NCBI GenBank assembly: GCA_002633005.1
Contig: NMRA01000317.1
Location: forward strand, 425,366-489,365
Source: Phoronis australis
Taxonomy: Eukaryota > Phoronida > Phoronidae
Reading direction: 5' to 3'
Length of the DNA: 64,000 nucleotides
The notes beneath the pieces were generated by a model that made no database searches, was not told the origin of the DNA, and saw nothing but the letters and a program-made list of their open reading frames with translations. The position numbers were made by a program, and so were the translations under genes. Positions 12,069 through 23,299 of the stretch are shown one piece after another (the stretch's first letter is position 1; every line of letters begins with the position of its first letter).

Positions 12069-13820
12069 AGCACTTACATGAAAAAACTGCTGTGCAAAAA
12101 ATTAACCATAGCACAAAAAATTAATACATCAGCGAAAATTTAACCTGCAGAACAAACAAGCGTTGCAGAAATGAATTTCACGTGCCAGGGAAACGTGACC
12201 ACTAAGGCGCATGATTCGATCCCCGCAGGTACGAAACATTTCCCATGAGTTATTTATGTATGCATGACTATAAAAAGTCCTGGTTCATGTTTAGTCTAAT
12301 ATGAAGAGAAACTGCCGGTTTTGAATAGTTATTTTTTAGTCCTGCACCGAATGGACTTTATTCTTTTTAACAGAAAAAAAGTGTTTTTGATTTTTCCGTT
12401 TGGACTTTCCATACTAGACACGCACGTGTGTCCTGATCATAGCGACAGCACAGAGCTGCTTGTGTTCGTCTTGTTAACACGACCCTTCTCGGCGAAACTT
12501 ACGGCTACCACTGTTTTACAATGATTTATTCTCCACCAATTCATATGGAAGAAACGAGTGTTAAATGTCATGTAAGATTAGATAGACTATGTCCGTGGAG
12601 CCGATGTAAGTTATGATGAAGTAGTCAGATAGTCTCGAACAACATCTTATGTTTTTGAGAGATGGCACTTCCATCTACTACAAACTGGGACTGATAACTT
12701 TTGGAAACAATAGATAGTTCCGACGTGTATTCCAGACCATCAGGGCTCTGGAACTGTAAATGCACTGCGATCGCCCATCTTGGCCCACAAACATTCGTTG
12801 CTAACAAAAGCTGAAAGATGTTTTTACGACGAGCTTAGGACACTTAAAAGGATACCAAACCCAGCCTATTAACAGATACTAAAACACACACTTTCACATC
12901 CAGTTCTCTGAAACGAAATAATGCTCTGTTATCCTCGACAATCCACTTAACTTTGGAGAAAAATTTGAAAACTCTTTTCAAAGTCTGCTACGGGCATACG
13001 TTTTTAGCTTATTACACGGCAACTGTGGGAAAAGAATACCCACCAAGGATCAATGTGTGATACAAAGAGTATGAGTTTTTAGTTGATTCCTGCCTTTAAC
13101 TTGGACGGTTGTCGCCAATGATGAATTAGCAGGTGACAGAACGAGAATTGGTTGAAACCAACAAAACAAGGTTTAGTGTCCTTTTAAGTACAGAGCTGGT
13201 CAATCGGATTCACGGAGAACAAATTAGAATTTAATACTGCTTGTTGCACATCGACGCGGCATAGCTCAAGATTTGGCCAATATCCGCCCGGGAATATACG
13301 TCAGAGTAAACAATCCTAAAGGGATGTAAATTCATCGTTCTAATTTTCTTTTCTTTACTAGTATCCGATGTAATTGCCAGCAGTAAATATATGGAACATG
13401 TGCGGGAGACACTACATATGATGGTCTACAATATTCATTCACTCCTAAGCCAATGCATCCCCAATGGCCACCAACAAGAATGTACGCTGTCTAATCGCGA
13501 AAAGGCAACTTTTCCTCGTCGCCAGTTGTGCTATGGGGCAGCTTACAAGCACACAAAATCGTTTCATCGAACTTAGTGCGCACCGCAAAACAACCACGGT
13601 ACTTAGCTGTTTGAGTCAATCTGACCTGAATGAAAACCAGCAGAGTGAGTAATCTATGAACGGACTCAAACTTGGGGAATCGCAGATATACTGCTGTGTG
13701 CAACAGCTATTTTCCCACTAGACTCTTCCATATCTGTAACAGTTTCAGTGAAACGTCATCGAGAACACATTGAAAAGAATTTGTTGTTTCATTTAGTGCA
13801 GAATTAGTATTAGTATTTAT
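12069..13820. other. Intron 1 segment without recognised features
   Basis: Near 12180-12235 there is a truncated tRNA-like stretch (GTGACCACTAAGGCGC, then ATTCGATCCCC). Otherwise only short frames (for example 12321-12524 and 13491-13703) with no recognisable domain. Confidence 0.4.
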
Positions 13821-13829
13821 TTATTATAG

Positions 13830-14591
13830 TGACAAGTACAATTAAATTAAACAGTTATAAGTATAACATTCGTAAGAAAGATAAGTACCCGGCCCAGTTG
13901 GGCTTATTAGTCACTTTAACCACACAACACAGATGTAGGCCTACCATAAATGCGTCGGTTTCTAAGTTCAAAAGCAGACTCGATGTATTTGGCAAATTGC
14001 ATAGGGAAATACTGAAATAGCAGTTTTAACGTATCTAATCTACGGAAATCTACAAAGTTCGGCATTTGAAGTGAAACATTATTAAACAGAATAGACCCCC
14101 GTGAGTTATAAAGAGAACAATCAGCCAGAGTCACAACACAAGCAAAGTCTTTCACTTACAGGAGTGTTTACATAACGACCAGTTTCCAAGTGCAATGGGA
14201 GATTTTCTGCTCTAAGGTGAGCCAGAAGAGACCGCTCGAAACGAGTTAAATTAATCTTTAAATACGGCTCAGTTAAAAACTCGTGCTTAAATAAAATGTA
14301 GGTTCTTAACTTGGGTTTAGTTACAACAGATTCAGCCCAAGCATGTTTCGCGTATTCAAATAGTTTGTTTCTAGCATCTATTATGTTACAAGTAGTCAAA
14401 TTTTGAAAACAGGATTGCATGCCAGTTATGTTAAACAAATTTTTGATTCCGTCTATCCAACCCTTTCTACCAACAGAGTAATCCCATAGAAATACCTTCT
14501 TCAGTAACCTATCACTACCTGTGGTTACCAGTTTATTCCAAAGACGCAGCATATTCAATTTAAATTTATTTCCGGTGGAGTCCCACCCCAT
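13830..14591 (-). pseudogene. Non-LTR retrotransposon (LINE) ORF2 C-terminus and 3' UTR
   Basis: A 156-codon minus-strand frame (14591-14121) has the features of a LINE ORF2 C-terminal region: LRTYILFKHEF, then RSLLAHLRAENLPLHLETGRY and the cysteine-rich ERLCLCCDSG. A second frame (14155-13916) continues with LYNSRG and QMPNFVDFRRLDTLKLLFQY, so the CCHC-like region is broken by a deletion or frameshift near 14150. The 3' end has an ATAAATAA-type tail near 13815. The RT core is absent, as expected of a 5'-truncated insertion. It is dead and antisense to the receptor. Confidence 0.8.
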
Positions 14592-14599
14592 ATCGCCAC

Positions 14600-17500
14600 T
14601 AACAGCATGAGTGGCTATAAAGCTGAGACTTCTGCAACTATAGTGGGCGTGGCCTGTCGTCGTTTGTCGAAGCTATCCATTTCTCACACCTATCGTTTGA
14701 GTGTTTTTTTTCTGCCGTCAAAGCCAATTCGTTTTGTTATGAAACCCACTAGACTACAATTATTGATTATCAATTTACACCACGTGGTAAAAGAATTTTT
14801 TTGAAGTGCATGTATCAATTCCCTGTTGCCGTTATTAATTCTTTATCAATTCTAACGGTGTTGCTAGCATCGTCTGCACATATCCTAACGTAGGGTCCAC
14901 AATGATGGATCAAAGATGTCGCGGTGGAGTCCATAATTTTTAAAGGACAAATCGTCAAAGATTCACATAAATGTCACAAATTCCGGATGTCATTGAGGGT
15001 AAGCCATAAGGATGGAGAATTCAACGGACTATTTGGAAAACACAAATACAGTCCCTTCAACAAAGTTGAAATCTAACCTTCATTGCAAACAATGTTGTCC
15101 TTTACGAAATCTGTAAGCGGATGCAATAGAACAGCTGTCATTGCGAACATACGTAGACATGAGAATGCAAACGTATTAACGCGTGCCCGATTTGTTCGAT
15201 TTCAAAAGCAGTAGTTAATGGCGGACTTGGGATGCCACAAAGGAGGCCCACGTACAGAGCCAATAGCGGACCTAGGATGCCAAAAAGGAGACCCAAGTAC
15301 AGTGCACAATTATCTAATGAAAGTGTTAGCGCCATCCCTATAGAGAGAGCAAACCTGGCGGCGTTGTTTTTGGCCGTATACACGGGGCTTCTTGGCACCC
15401 GATAAAGTCCGACATTGTTAGCAACGTGTAAATCCTAGCGGATTTACCAAAGGTTGTATATCTCTGTAGTAATATAAATTGCATATATCTGCATGCCATA
15501 GTCTGTGCAATGTTTGATTTTAACAACGTAATTGTCAAATCATATAGTAACGATACAATACAGTTCTGTAACCTTTGACCTTGGATAACTAGTAAACAAA
15601 TTTCCTTGCAGTTGAAGGTGATTCTGCTTAATCCTTTTTTCCTACTGCACCGTATAAGTTTCTTGTTTGAAGTTGGTACACATATGTGAAATATTGAAAA
15701 ACGACCAATTTTTGTGAATTAGGTTTGAGATATCCTTAGACCTTGAGTTGAAGTGAAAGGGAATTCTACTGCGAAAGGAATTCTGTTTAATAACATGTAC
15801 CATTGATAAAACTTTAAATTATATCTCTCCTTAGAAAGAAAATGTACCCACGCATAACACACGAAAAAATAACCACGTCTAAATAGCATATCATCTGTAC
15901 TCTCGCAGTCTCCCGGACTAAGTAATAAAAGCAGGCGGCGACACTAACAACCAGTATATATTAGTTACTTAATTGGGTAAAAACGATACTATAAACATTT
16001 AGAAGTGCGTATCAATTTCCTCTATTGTCAATTGTATTTCATGACCAAATCAAAACTGTTGCTAGGCAATGCGAGGATGATTTTGAATTGAACGAGTGAG
16101 CAGCACTATGATCGACGCTCATTCACACGAATGACTTATGATTCCGTGAGTTTATGCAAAACGCTTGTCTTGCCCTAGACAAAGTTTCGCAATTTACAAC
16201 CAGTGCTATAAAAGTGACGACATGTTAAGCAATCGACATTAATTACTTGCTTTGCAACTGACAACTGACCTCGGTTTGAACACTTTCATGAAATGGTGTT
16301 TCTCGTAATGGTGAAAAGGGATTCAGTAACCACTCTTGGTTTGTGTTAAAGTACCAGATGCGCAAATGGATTCCGGGCCTACTTTAATTACGGTTACAGG
16401 GTACAAGCTGAACGAAAGACTTTCGTTTGTGTTCCTAATAATTACCTAGTTTACACTTCAAAGAATACATTGGATACTTGTTCACAATTCTCCAATCTGC
16501 TTAACCTTCCCAAAGGTATTTCATTAGCACAAACTTCAGTGGTCTCAAAATATCACCAGGTAGCACCTTTCTACCAATAAAAATACATTAGCGGCAAGGT
16601 CCGTTTTTAGCAACGAAGCGAAACTTCCCGGACACGTGTCTAATTCAAAATTAATGACAAGTACAATATTGGGGTTAATTTGTCAATCTTCCTGATTGTA
16701 GCAATACATACCATCAAAGGTCTTTTGCATGAAAAGTCAGAAATTTTGTCTCGCGCTCCAAACAACGGTTTTAGAAAATAATTAATTCTCACTTGACATA
16801 AATGCTAGTTACTGAAATAATTCCAGTTAATTATTTCTAGACTGTCATACTGTCATAATTACCTGGTTAAACGTTTTTTTTTCAGCAATTGTGATGCGGG
16901 AGCGAAAGACCGAATTTCTATCTTAATTCTTAAGTCATTTTCATAAGCCAGACCACAGGGCCCAATTTATTGGATGTAAAGCCCTTACACTGAGTCAGTG
17001 AAATAAACGCATTACCCGTCTCCGAAGTAGAATAATTGTAACTTTAAGCACTGCTGTATGTGTTTAACATGCAGGCAAAATGTTGACAGTTTGAACTGAA
17101 CGGTAAAACAAACTACTGGCGTCAAGTGAAGGTTCTCATACAGGATGATAGATAAGTAATAACTAGAGAATGTACTTTTATTACTGAGAATGTAACTTGA
17201 GAAGTATTGAATATGAAAGACATGATAATTCCTTGGTCTTGTGGAGACACACATCAAAAACAATGTTTTGCTAATCTGTGGAAGGTGTGTAACTGCTTGT
17301 ATTCTAAAGACCAATACGTGACATGTAGATTGACATCTACTTTCATCCTAATGTTATCGATACTCCAAGGACCCAAGTAGTGTATAAGAAGAGGAGAACG
17401 TGTCATCTCCCACGATGGGTGTTTTGAAGTCGTATTTACTGCAAATGTTCGACAAAAAGATTTTTTGCGTTGACACTTTTTGGAGTCTCAATGAGTGTTT

Positions 17501-18930
17501 CATACCAACGGATGGACTACAGTTAGACAATGGTCATTATCAAAGTATTGCAGTTCTTTATTTATAGTTAGCGCAAGACTGTATGTTTGCTACACTGTCT
17601 ATTGGCCGTTATGGTGAATTCGCTTTCAGCAAGTTTGATATCATTTCATTTCTTATGAAAGACTGAAAAATTCTTATTGCTTGAGGCTGTGCTCAACCCG
17701 TAAAATTACCCGCCGGGTCAAGCCAACCGCGAAAAAAACACGCATAAGCTTTTAATTTTCCCACAAAGCGTTGGTCTCTTCTTTGTTAACTAATCGTATA
17801 CGCGTATCAACGGGGTACATTTTCAGTGGCAAAAATGGAGAAATGATAGTTGCGACAGACGCATAGTTAGGCCACGCCTATCTAGTTACTTTTGCGAAGT
17901 TCCAGAAGTGCAAAGGCAATGTTGCCCACAGCAAGCGTGCTGCAAGAGCAACAGAAGGTAACCCAAATTTTACTGAAACTGTTCCCGTACAGAACAGCAT
18001 TATCAAAATGGAACTTGGTGGAGCAAATGAACTGATGCGCGCAGGCGCATAATTTTTATCCGCTACTCCAAACCTTTGAGCCCATTCGTAGATTACGGCA
18101 ACTCCTTGGCACAGCAAGAGTCATCCATGCGGTAGTCTTATCGATTCTTACCAAGCCCCTACATGGTTTGCGTTGTACTCTAATGTTTGGAGACAACATT
18201 AAAAACACCAGTAAAGTATTTCGCAGCAAAAATGAGGGCGGGAAAATTACTTACAGGGCAATTATACTGCACTTAAAGGTGGTGGTCTAGTGTTGAGTGT
18301 TTTAGGTTGTCTGTGAGACCTCATTTCACGCTGTCGTCCACATATGTTGCAACTTATTTAATTGTTAATTCACACTGGATACAATTAAAAAAAATAAAAT
18401 GAAAATACAAAAGGCGAACTACTTTGTGTTTGTTTATCAATAGATAACAATCTATGATTTATCCAGAAGTATATTCATCTGATCGTGAAGTCTACTACTA
18501 CACGTATCCTCGAAAGGCACGTGTCCTCTCTTTTTTCTCTTTACATCGTTGATCTGCTGTCCAAGAGTTCCAAGCTTCTGGAAATCATCGTTCGCAACAA
18601 TTCTTCATGGGACAAAGATGGCACTTACATGTTAACGCAAACTAATTGCCTTAATCGACATGTCAGAACTATTCATTATAAATACTACTTTTTAGATATT
18701 ATGATTGGACAGAGATATGTGTACGATAAACAGTTTTTTTTTGTCCCAAGTGCTAGATTAGGCAGATGACTGATATTAATATCGCCTGATAGTTGGTTAG
18801 CATCCCATGATTAACATGTGCGCTCAGCTGTAGTGTCCGCAAAGGGCCAATGAGATGAACAGGAGGCACGCTAGAAAATATTTACTAGCCCACAATGCTT
18901 AATTGAAGTATTGGCGTGCAATGTGGTGTC
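14600..18930. other. Intron 1 segment, largely featureless
   Basis: Apart from a 45-bp tandem duplication at 15217-15305 I see no gene, RNA or bounded element. Frames such as 15138-15398, 17012-17314 and 17878-18117 have no recognisable domains. Confidence 0.4.
15217..15305 (+). repeat. 45-bp tandem duplication
   Basis: AATGGCGGACTTGGGATGCC through GTACAGAGCC (15217-15261) is followed at once by AATAGCGGACCTAGGATGCC through GTACAGTGCA (15262-15305). The two units differ at several positions. Confidence 0.8.
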
Positions 18931-18937
18931 AGAAATA

Positions 18938-19073
18938 GAGAGGGAGTGTGAGAGGGAGAGGGAGAGAGGGAGGGTGAGAGAGAGAGAGAGAGAGACGGAG
19001 AGGGAGAGGGAGAGAGGGAGGGTGAGAGAGAGAGAGAGCGACGGAGAGGGAGAGGGAGAGAGGGAGGGAGAGG
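18938..19073 (+). repeat. GA-rich simple repeat with a longer period
   Basis: Runs of GAGAGG, GAGGGAG and (GA)n. A stretch of about 62 bp (GGAGAGAGGGAGGGTGAGAG, then GAGA, then CGGAGAGG) is repeated in tandem. Confidence 0.85.
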
Positions 19074-19790
19074 AATGTAAATACTGAATTAAAATAAATA
19101 TTCAGATTTCGTTCTAGAGGTCTGTGCCTGCTATGAAAAGGACCACCTTTTCGTAAAGAAATAAATAAGTATGAAAATAACTAAATAGATTATGCACAAA
19201 CGAATAAATAATGCAGGTTAATAAAATCATTACAAGATAAATTATTTCGCGAATGTTTACAAATCTCTGTGTCGGATTTCTTACTCTACAATAAGACCCT
19301 CCAAATCAAAAGTTTTCTTCTCGTGTGTCCTACCAGGGTAGTAACTACCATAACTTTCAGTCTCTAATTGTGAGTATAGGATTGACTTGACCGTTTTTTC
19401 TTCACTATAGTTTGACCATGTAGTGAAAATAAAATGTCTTTCCCACTATGAAAGAAAGACAATGAAATCGATGGCTTTCAACCTCCCTCTTTGGCTAATG
19501 CCGGTGCGGGGGTTAATCAGTCGCCGTGTGGTTATTTTACAGACGGTTAATTTAAGCGGAAAGCTAGTTGCATACGAAGATATGGACCGACAGAAGTAAT
19601 CAATTCGATGTTACGTCATTAAATTACCGTCCATAAGATGCGAGATCGATGTTCGTTGTTCACATTTAATAGCAAAAAAAAAAAACAAAAACAAACGGGA
19701 CGCATTTATGCACACAAGGCAACATTTCTCGTTCAAGGCCATCAATGCGTCCAATTTACTATTTATTTCTACCTCATTTTACTTATCACG
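19074..19790. other. Intron 1 spacer
   Basis: AT-rich, with an A-run at 19674-19695. No element recognised. Confidence 0.4.
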
Positions 19791-19799
19791 GACTCCAGC

Positions 19800-20212
19800 T
19801 CTTGCTCAAAAGCAACTGTAGGCCTATTGGTCAAATGTGGAATTTATTCGCTCTATGCAAAGTACTACGTCACACGTGTAAAATATTGGCTAAAGTTGTT
19901 GAAAATGCCACCTACTAGATGCGCTAAAGCGGCTTATGACATGTTAGAGCTGATTTAGATCGGAATGGAAGAAATACTTGGTATCTTCTGTTAAAAAATG
20001 GCTATCAAAATACGTTTTTATGAAGTTTGGTTGAATCATGGTGGGTAGGCACGCGAAAGTGGAATATTATAATAGATTATGTTTGATTTGCAATGATGGT
20101 CTTGTAGAGGATGAATACCAATTACTGTTGATTTGCAAGGGATATTGTGAACTTCGGTCACGCTTTATGAAAGAAGTTCAATGGAAGCATCCAACTCAAG
20201 AATCCTGTATAT
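19800..20212 (+). pseudogene. LINE ORF2 C-terminal fragment, sense strand
   Basis: The frame ending at 19958 contains KYWLKLLKMPPTRCAKAAYDMLEL. The next piece (to about 20040) reads KKWLSKYVFMKFG, and 20038-20200 reads GRHAKVEYYNRLCLICNDGL then VEDEYQLLLICKGYCELRSRF. The CxxC...EDEYxxLLxC pattern is the zinc-finger-like tail of a LINE ORF2, the same class as 13.8-14.6 kb. Stops and frame changes make it a relic. It ends where the composite repeat at 20213 starts. Confidence 0.7.
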
Positions 20213-21011
20213 ATGTACAGATTATTACATGGCGAAGTCGTTATCCCCCGTTATCTAGAGCCCGAGTGGATTTTGGAGAATTATCGCCCGAGGGGCGTTA
20301 CTATTTATACCACATATAGAACGAGAGACATTGCAATGAATCGATCTACCTTTCTCGACTCGCTTCGGCTTTGTAACTACTTTCTATGTCAGAGGCCCGG
20401 GGTCGGAGGTCGTGACCTTTTAAGAAAAGCCGAGATATTTTTGTAAGATAATGCTTTACTCAAAACCAATTGAAAAATAAAACAAACTAGAAATGAAGTG
20501 AACCTATAAATTAAGGTTTAGCAACTGTTATAGCTTACAACACATTTTATCACGCCAAGCTTTGACCGGGAATATATCGTCTGCTAAAGTAGGTTACCAC
20601 TAGTAACTGACTATAATGCTCAAGTCAAAGGATCCCGAGCACACGACACCTGCATTCAAATTGGAGATCGGTGATTTACAAGTGAGAGAACACGAGAGAA
20701 AAATTTCACTGAATTAAAATGTCGTTTTTATGGAAATTATGCGTCCTATTTTTCATAGCGTATAATTGTCGGTGCAATGCCCTTTGCTGAACATGCGATT
20801 GTTGCGCGTGCTCATCTAACCATTCTATTTTCACGTTCGATAACGTCATCCGCTGAGTTGTGTAGTGGTAAAGTCGGCGACTCGCAACTGTTGAGGCCTG
20901 GGTTCGAATCCGGCCTCGGTTTCCCGCCAAAATGTTATCTCACTAGTGAGATAACTTTATGGGTTATTAAACGGTTGTATCTGCCATTCGAGGCTAATAT
21001 TGTGGTATAAA
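20213..21011 (+). mobile_element. Composite repeat copy 2 (tandem with copy 3)
   Basis: Same order as 11.4-12.1 kb. The foldback left half is at 20213-20300 (AGATTATTACATGGCGAAG), but its right arm is mostly deleted and joins straight to CTATTTATACCACAT. A linker follows, then a tRNA-like head at 20849-20921 with a perfect box B (GGGTTCGAATCC), the GTTATCTCAC/TAGTGAGATAAC palindrome at 20934-20955, and a tail running directly into the next copy. Confidence 0.75.
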
Positions 21012-21188
21012 TATAGATTATTACATGGCGAAGTCGTTATTCCCCTGTTATCTAGAGCCCGAGTGGATTTTGGAGAATTATCGCCCGAGGGGCGTTAACC
21101 CCGAGGGTGATAATTTTCCAAAATCCACGAGGGCTATAGTTAAGGGGGATAACGGCTGAGAACATGTAATAATCTATATTTATACCAC
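21000..21188. repeat. Foldback core with TIRs of about 27 bp
   Basis: The left arm, about 21000-21026 (GTGGTATAAATATAGATTAT, then TACATG), is mirrored by CATGTAATAATCTATATTTA then TACCAC at about 21162-21187. Inside, CCCGAGTGGATTTTGGAGAA pairs with TTTTCCAAAATCCACGAGGG. The whole 190 bp can fold into one long hairpin and looks like the start of composite copy 3. Confidence 0.8.
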
Positions 21189-21884
21189 ATACTAAACGAG
21201 AAACATTGCAATGAATCGATTTACCTTTTCTGACTCTCCACGTCTTTGTAACTACTTTCTATGTCAGAGGCCCGGGGTCGGAGGTCGTGGCCTTTTAAGA
21301 AAAGCCGGGCTATTTTTGTCAAATAATGCTTTTACTCAAAACCAATTGAAAACTTAAATATAATAGAAATAAATTGAATTTATAAATTAAGGTTTACCAA
21401 CTATTATAGCTTAAAACACGTTTTTTTCACGCAAAGCTTCAATCGGGAAATTATCGTCTGCTAAAGTAGGTCACCACTGGTAACTGAATATAATTCTCAA
21501 GTCAAAGATCCTGACGACACGATACCCGATACTGTAGATCGGTGATTTATAAGTAAGAGGACATGAGAGAAATTTTCACTGAAGTAAGATATCATTTTAT
21601 GGAAATTATGTGTCTTATTTTTCGTAACGTATAAGTACAGTACAATGCGGTTTGTTGAACGTGCGATTATTGCGCGTGCTGATTTAAGTATTCTATTTTC
21701 ACTCTTGATGACGTCAGCCGCTGCATGGTGTAGTGGTTGAGTCGGCGACCAGCAATTTCAGGGTCCCGGGTTCGACTCCGTCCTCGGTTTCCCGCCAAAT
21801 CGTTATCTCACTAGTGAGATAACTTTATGGGTTATTACACGGTTGTATCTGCCATTTGACGCTAATATTGTGGTATAAATATCT
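21012..21884 (+). mobile_element. Composite repeat copy 3
   Basis: The foldback (21012-21178) is followed by a linker, a tRNA-like head at 21717-21790 (GTGGTGTAGTGGTTGAGTCG-like box A region with GGTTCGACTCC box B), the palindrome at 21802-21823 and a tail ending GTGGTATAAATATC. The head acceptor ends do not pair as a tRNA would, which indicates a tRNA-derived SINE-like module. Confidence 0.75.
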
Positions 21885-23160
21885 GTTATTAAATTGTGTA
21901 TTCTTCCTTTAAAAGAAAAGAACAACTCTTACATGGATTGACTGCGTGTTCGTGCTTGTTTAATTTTTGTTCATTGTACTCTGAGCAAGAGGCCTTCAAT
22001 ACCAATAAACGTATGATTGAGACAATAAGTCCAAATATAAAAGCCTGAAAAATTCAGGATATTGGTGAACTTGTGAAACGTAAACACTCCCTGTTTTGTG
22101 TCTGTGTTTACGAAAACACTCTTCTCCCTAACATTGTTGACCTTGCTTCTACACGCATAGCATCGTTCAATCACTAAGCGACGCTCACAGTCAGGCCACA
22201 ATGCAATGTTTACGCCTATGTTTTGGGAAGAAATGGAGCGATCTTAGCAAGCGTTGCAGAAAATATTCAGCTCAAGAAATGCAACGCATTCGGGATAGTC
22301 TTTGAAGTGTTTAAACCCTCCGCTTACCTGATTTTCACCAGTAACTACACGATCAGCATCATTTCTAATACACAACCGTGACTTCAATATCCCCAAATCC
22401 GAAAATGGAATAAAAACGACATATCACATTTACAAAGAATTTCAAAGCAGGCTTCTCAGGTTAAGACCCATGGCTAATGATTGGGGAATCTGCTAAATTT
22501 AGGCTCATTGGCCTAATTTCGGATCCACAATTGAAAATTCTGCAGTCTGCAAGGTTGCCCAAAATGTGAAAGCGAACACCTTTCTGAGAATCAGGACGTC
22601 ATTTCAGCTTGTTTTGGCATATATACAAAGCAAAGCAAAACAAAACAAAACAAAATTAACTGTTTTCTGTTTATTGGGCTCCTTTTCCGCACAATCGCAA
22701 TTTTAGAAGCGCGCCTGAGTCAATAGTTCATGGGCCAATACGTAAGTCCACGGTTCCGCCGCCATCTTGAATGTTTACTTTAATAGATTAAAAATGCATT
22801 TCCCATGTAAATGGGCGAGTAAGTAAGGTCAGTTCAATACCAACATTTTTGGAAAGATATTTTCTTGATTGTGAAAAGGTTGCAATTTTGCCATTTCCAA
22901 CACATTCAAGATTGTCACGAAGCCTTTTTTCTTCCTGAGAACCACCTATGATCAATTTTGGATCGCATTGTAAAATGCCGATGTTGTTTACTTTGCAAGG
23001 TCGGTAACCTCTCCAAGATCAATATTTATATTGTTAGTTAGCCCCCGATATAAAGACAATGCAAGTCTTAAAATAATTCATTTAAATCACTATAATCGCA
23101 AGTTATATCTATCACTAATCACCCTGGCATCGGTTGACCTGTGAAACCGAGATCCATTCC
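21885..23160. other. Intron 1 spacer
   Basis: A short (AAAAC)n run lies at 22625-22657. The frame at 21971-22201 is not recognisable. Nothing else seen. Confidence 0.4.
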
Positions 23161-23299
23161 TGCACTTGATTGACTTCGCCGGTTCCGCTGGGTCAACCGA
23201 CTAAGACATGTGCTAAGGACGGAAGCCGGAAGTCGTCATCCAGAAGCAATCACGTCTGGCAGCCGGTTGACCCAACGCAACCAGTGAAGTCGATCGACA
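23161..23299. mobile_element. CTGCACTT-type foldback element
   Basis: TGCACTTGATTGACTTCGCC, then GGGTCAACCG on the left, mirrors CCGGTTGACCC, then AGTGAAGTCGATCGACAG on the right. The middle shares GGAAGTCGTCATC with 56690. Copies lie at 4501-4803 and 56637-56765. Confidence 0.8.

Noticed and set aside
17878-18117. 79-codon hydrophobic minus-strand frame
   Set aside because: No family resemblance, no flanking splice sites, length within chance.
20849-21790. Possible functional tRNA genes with box A and box B
   Set aside because: Acceptor stems do not pair and each sits at the same place in a repeated unit, so they are SINE-like heads.
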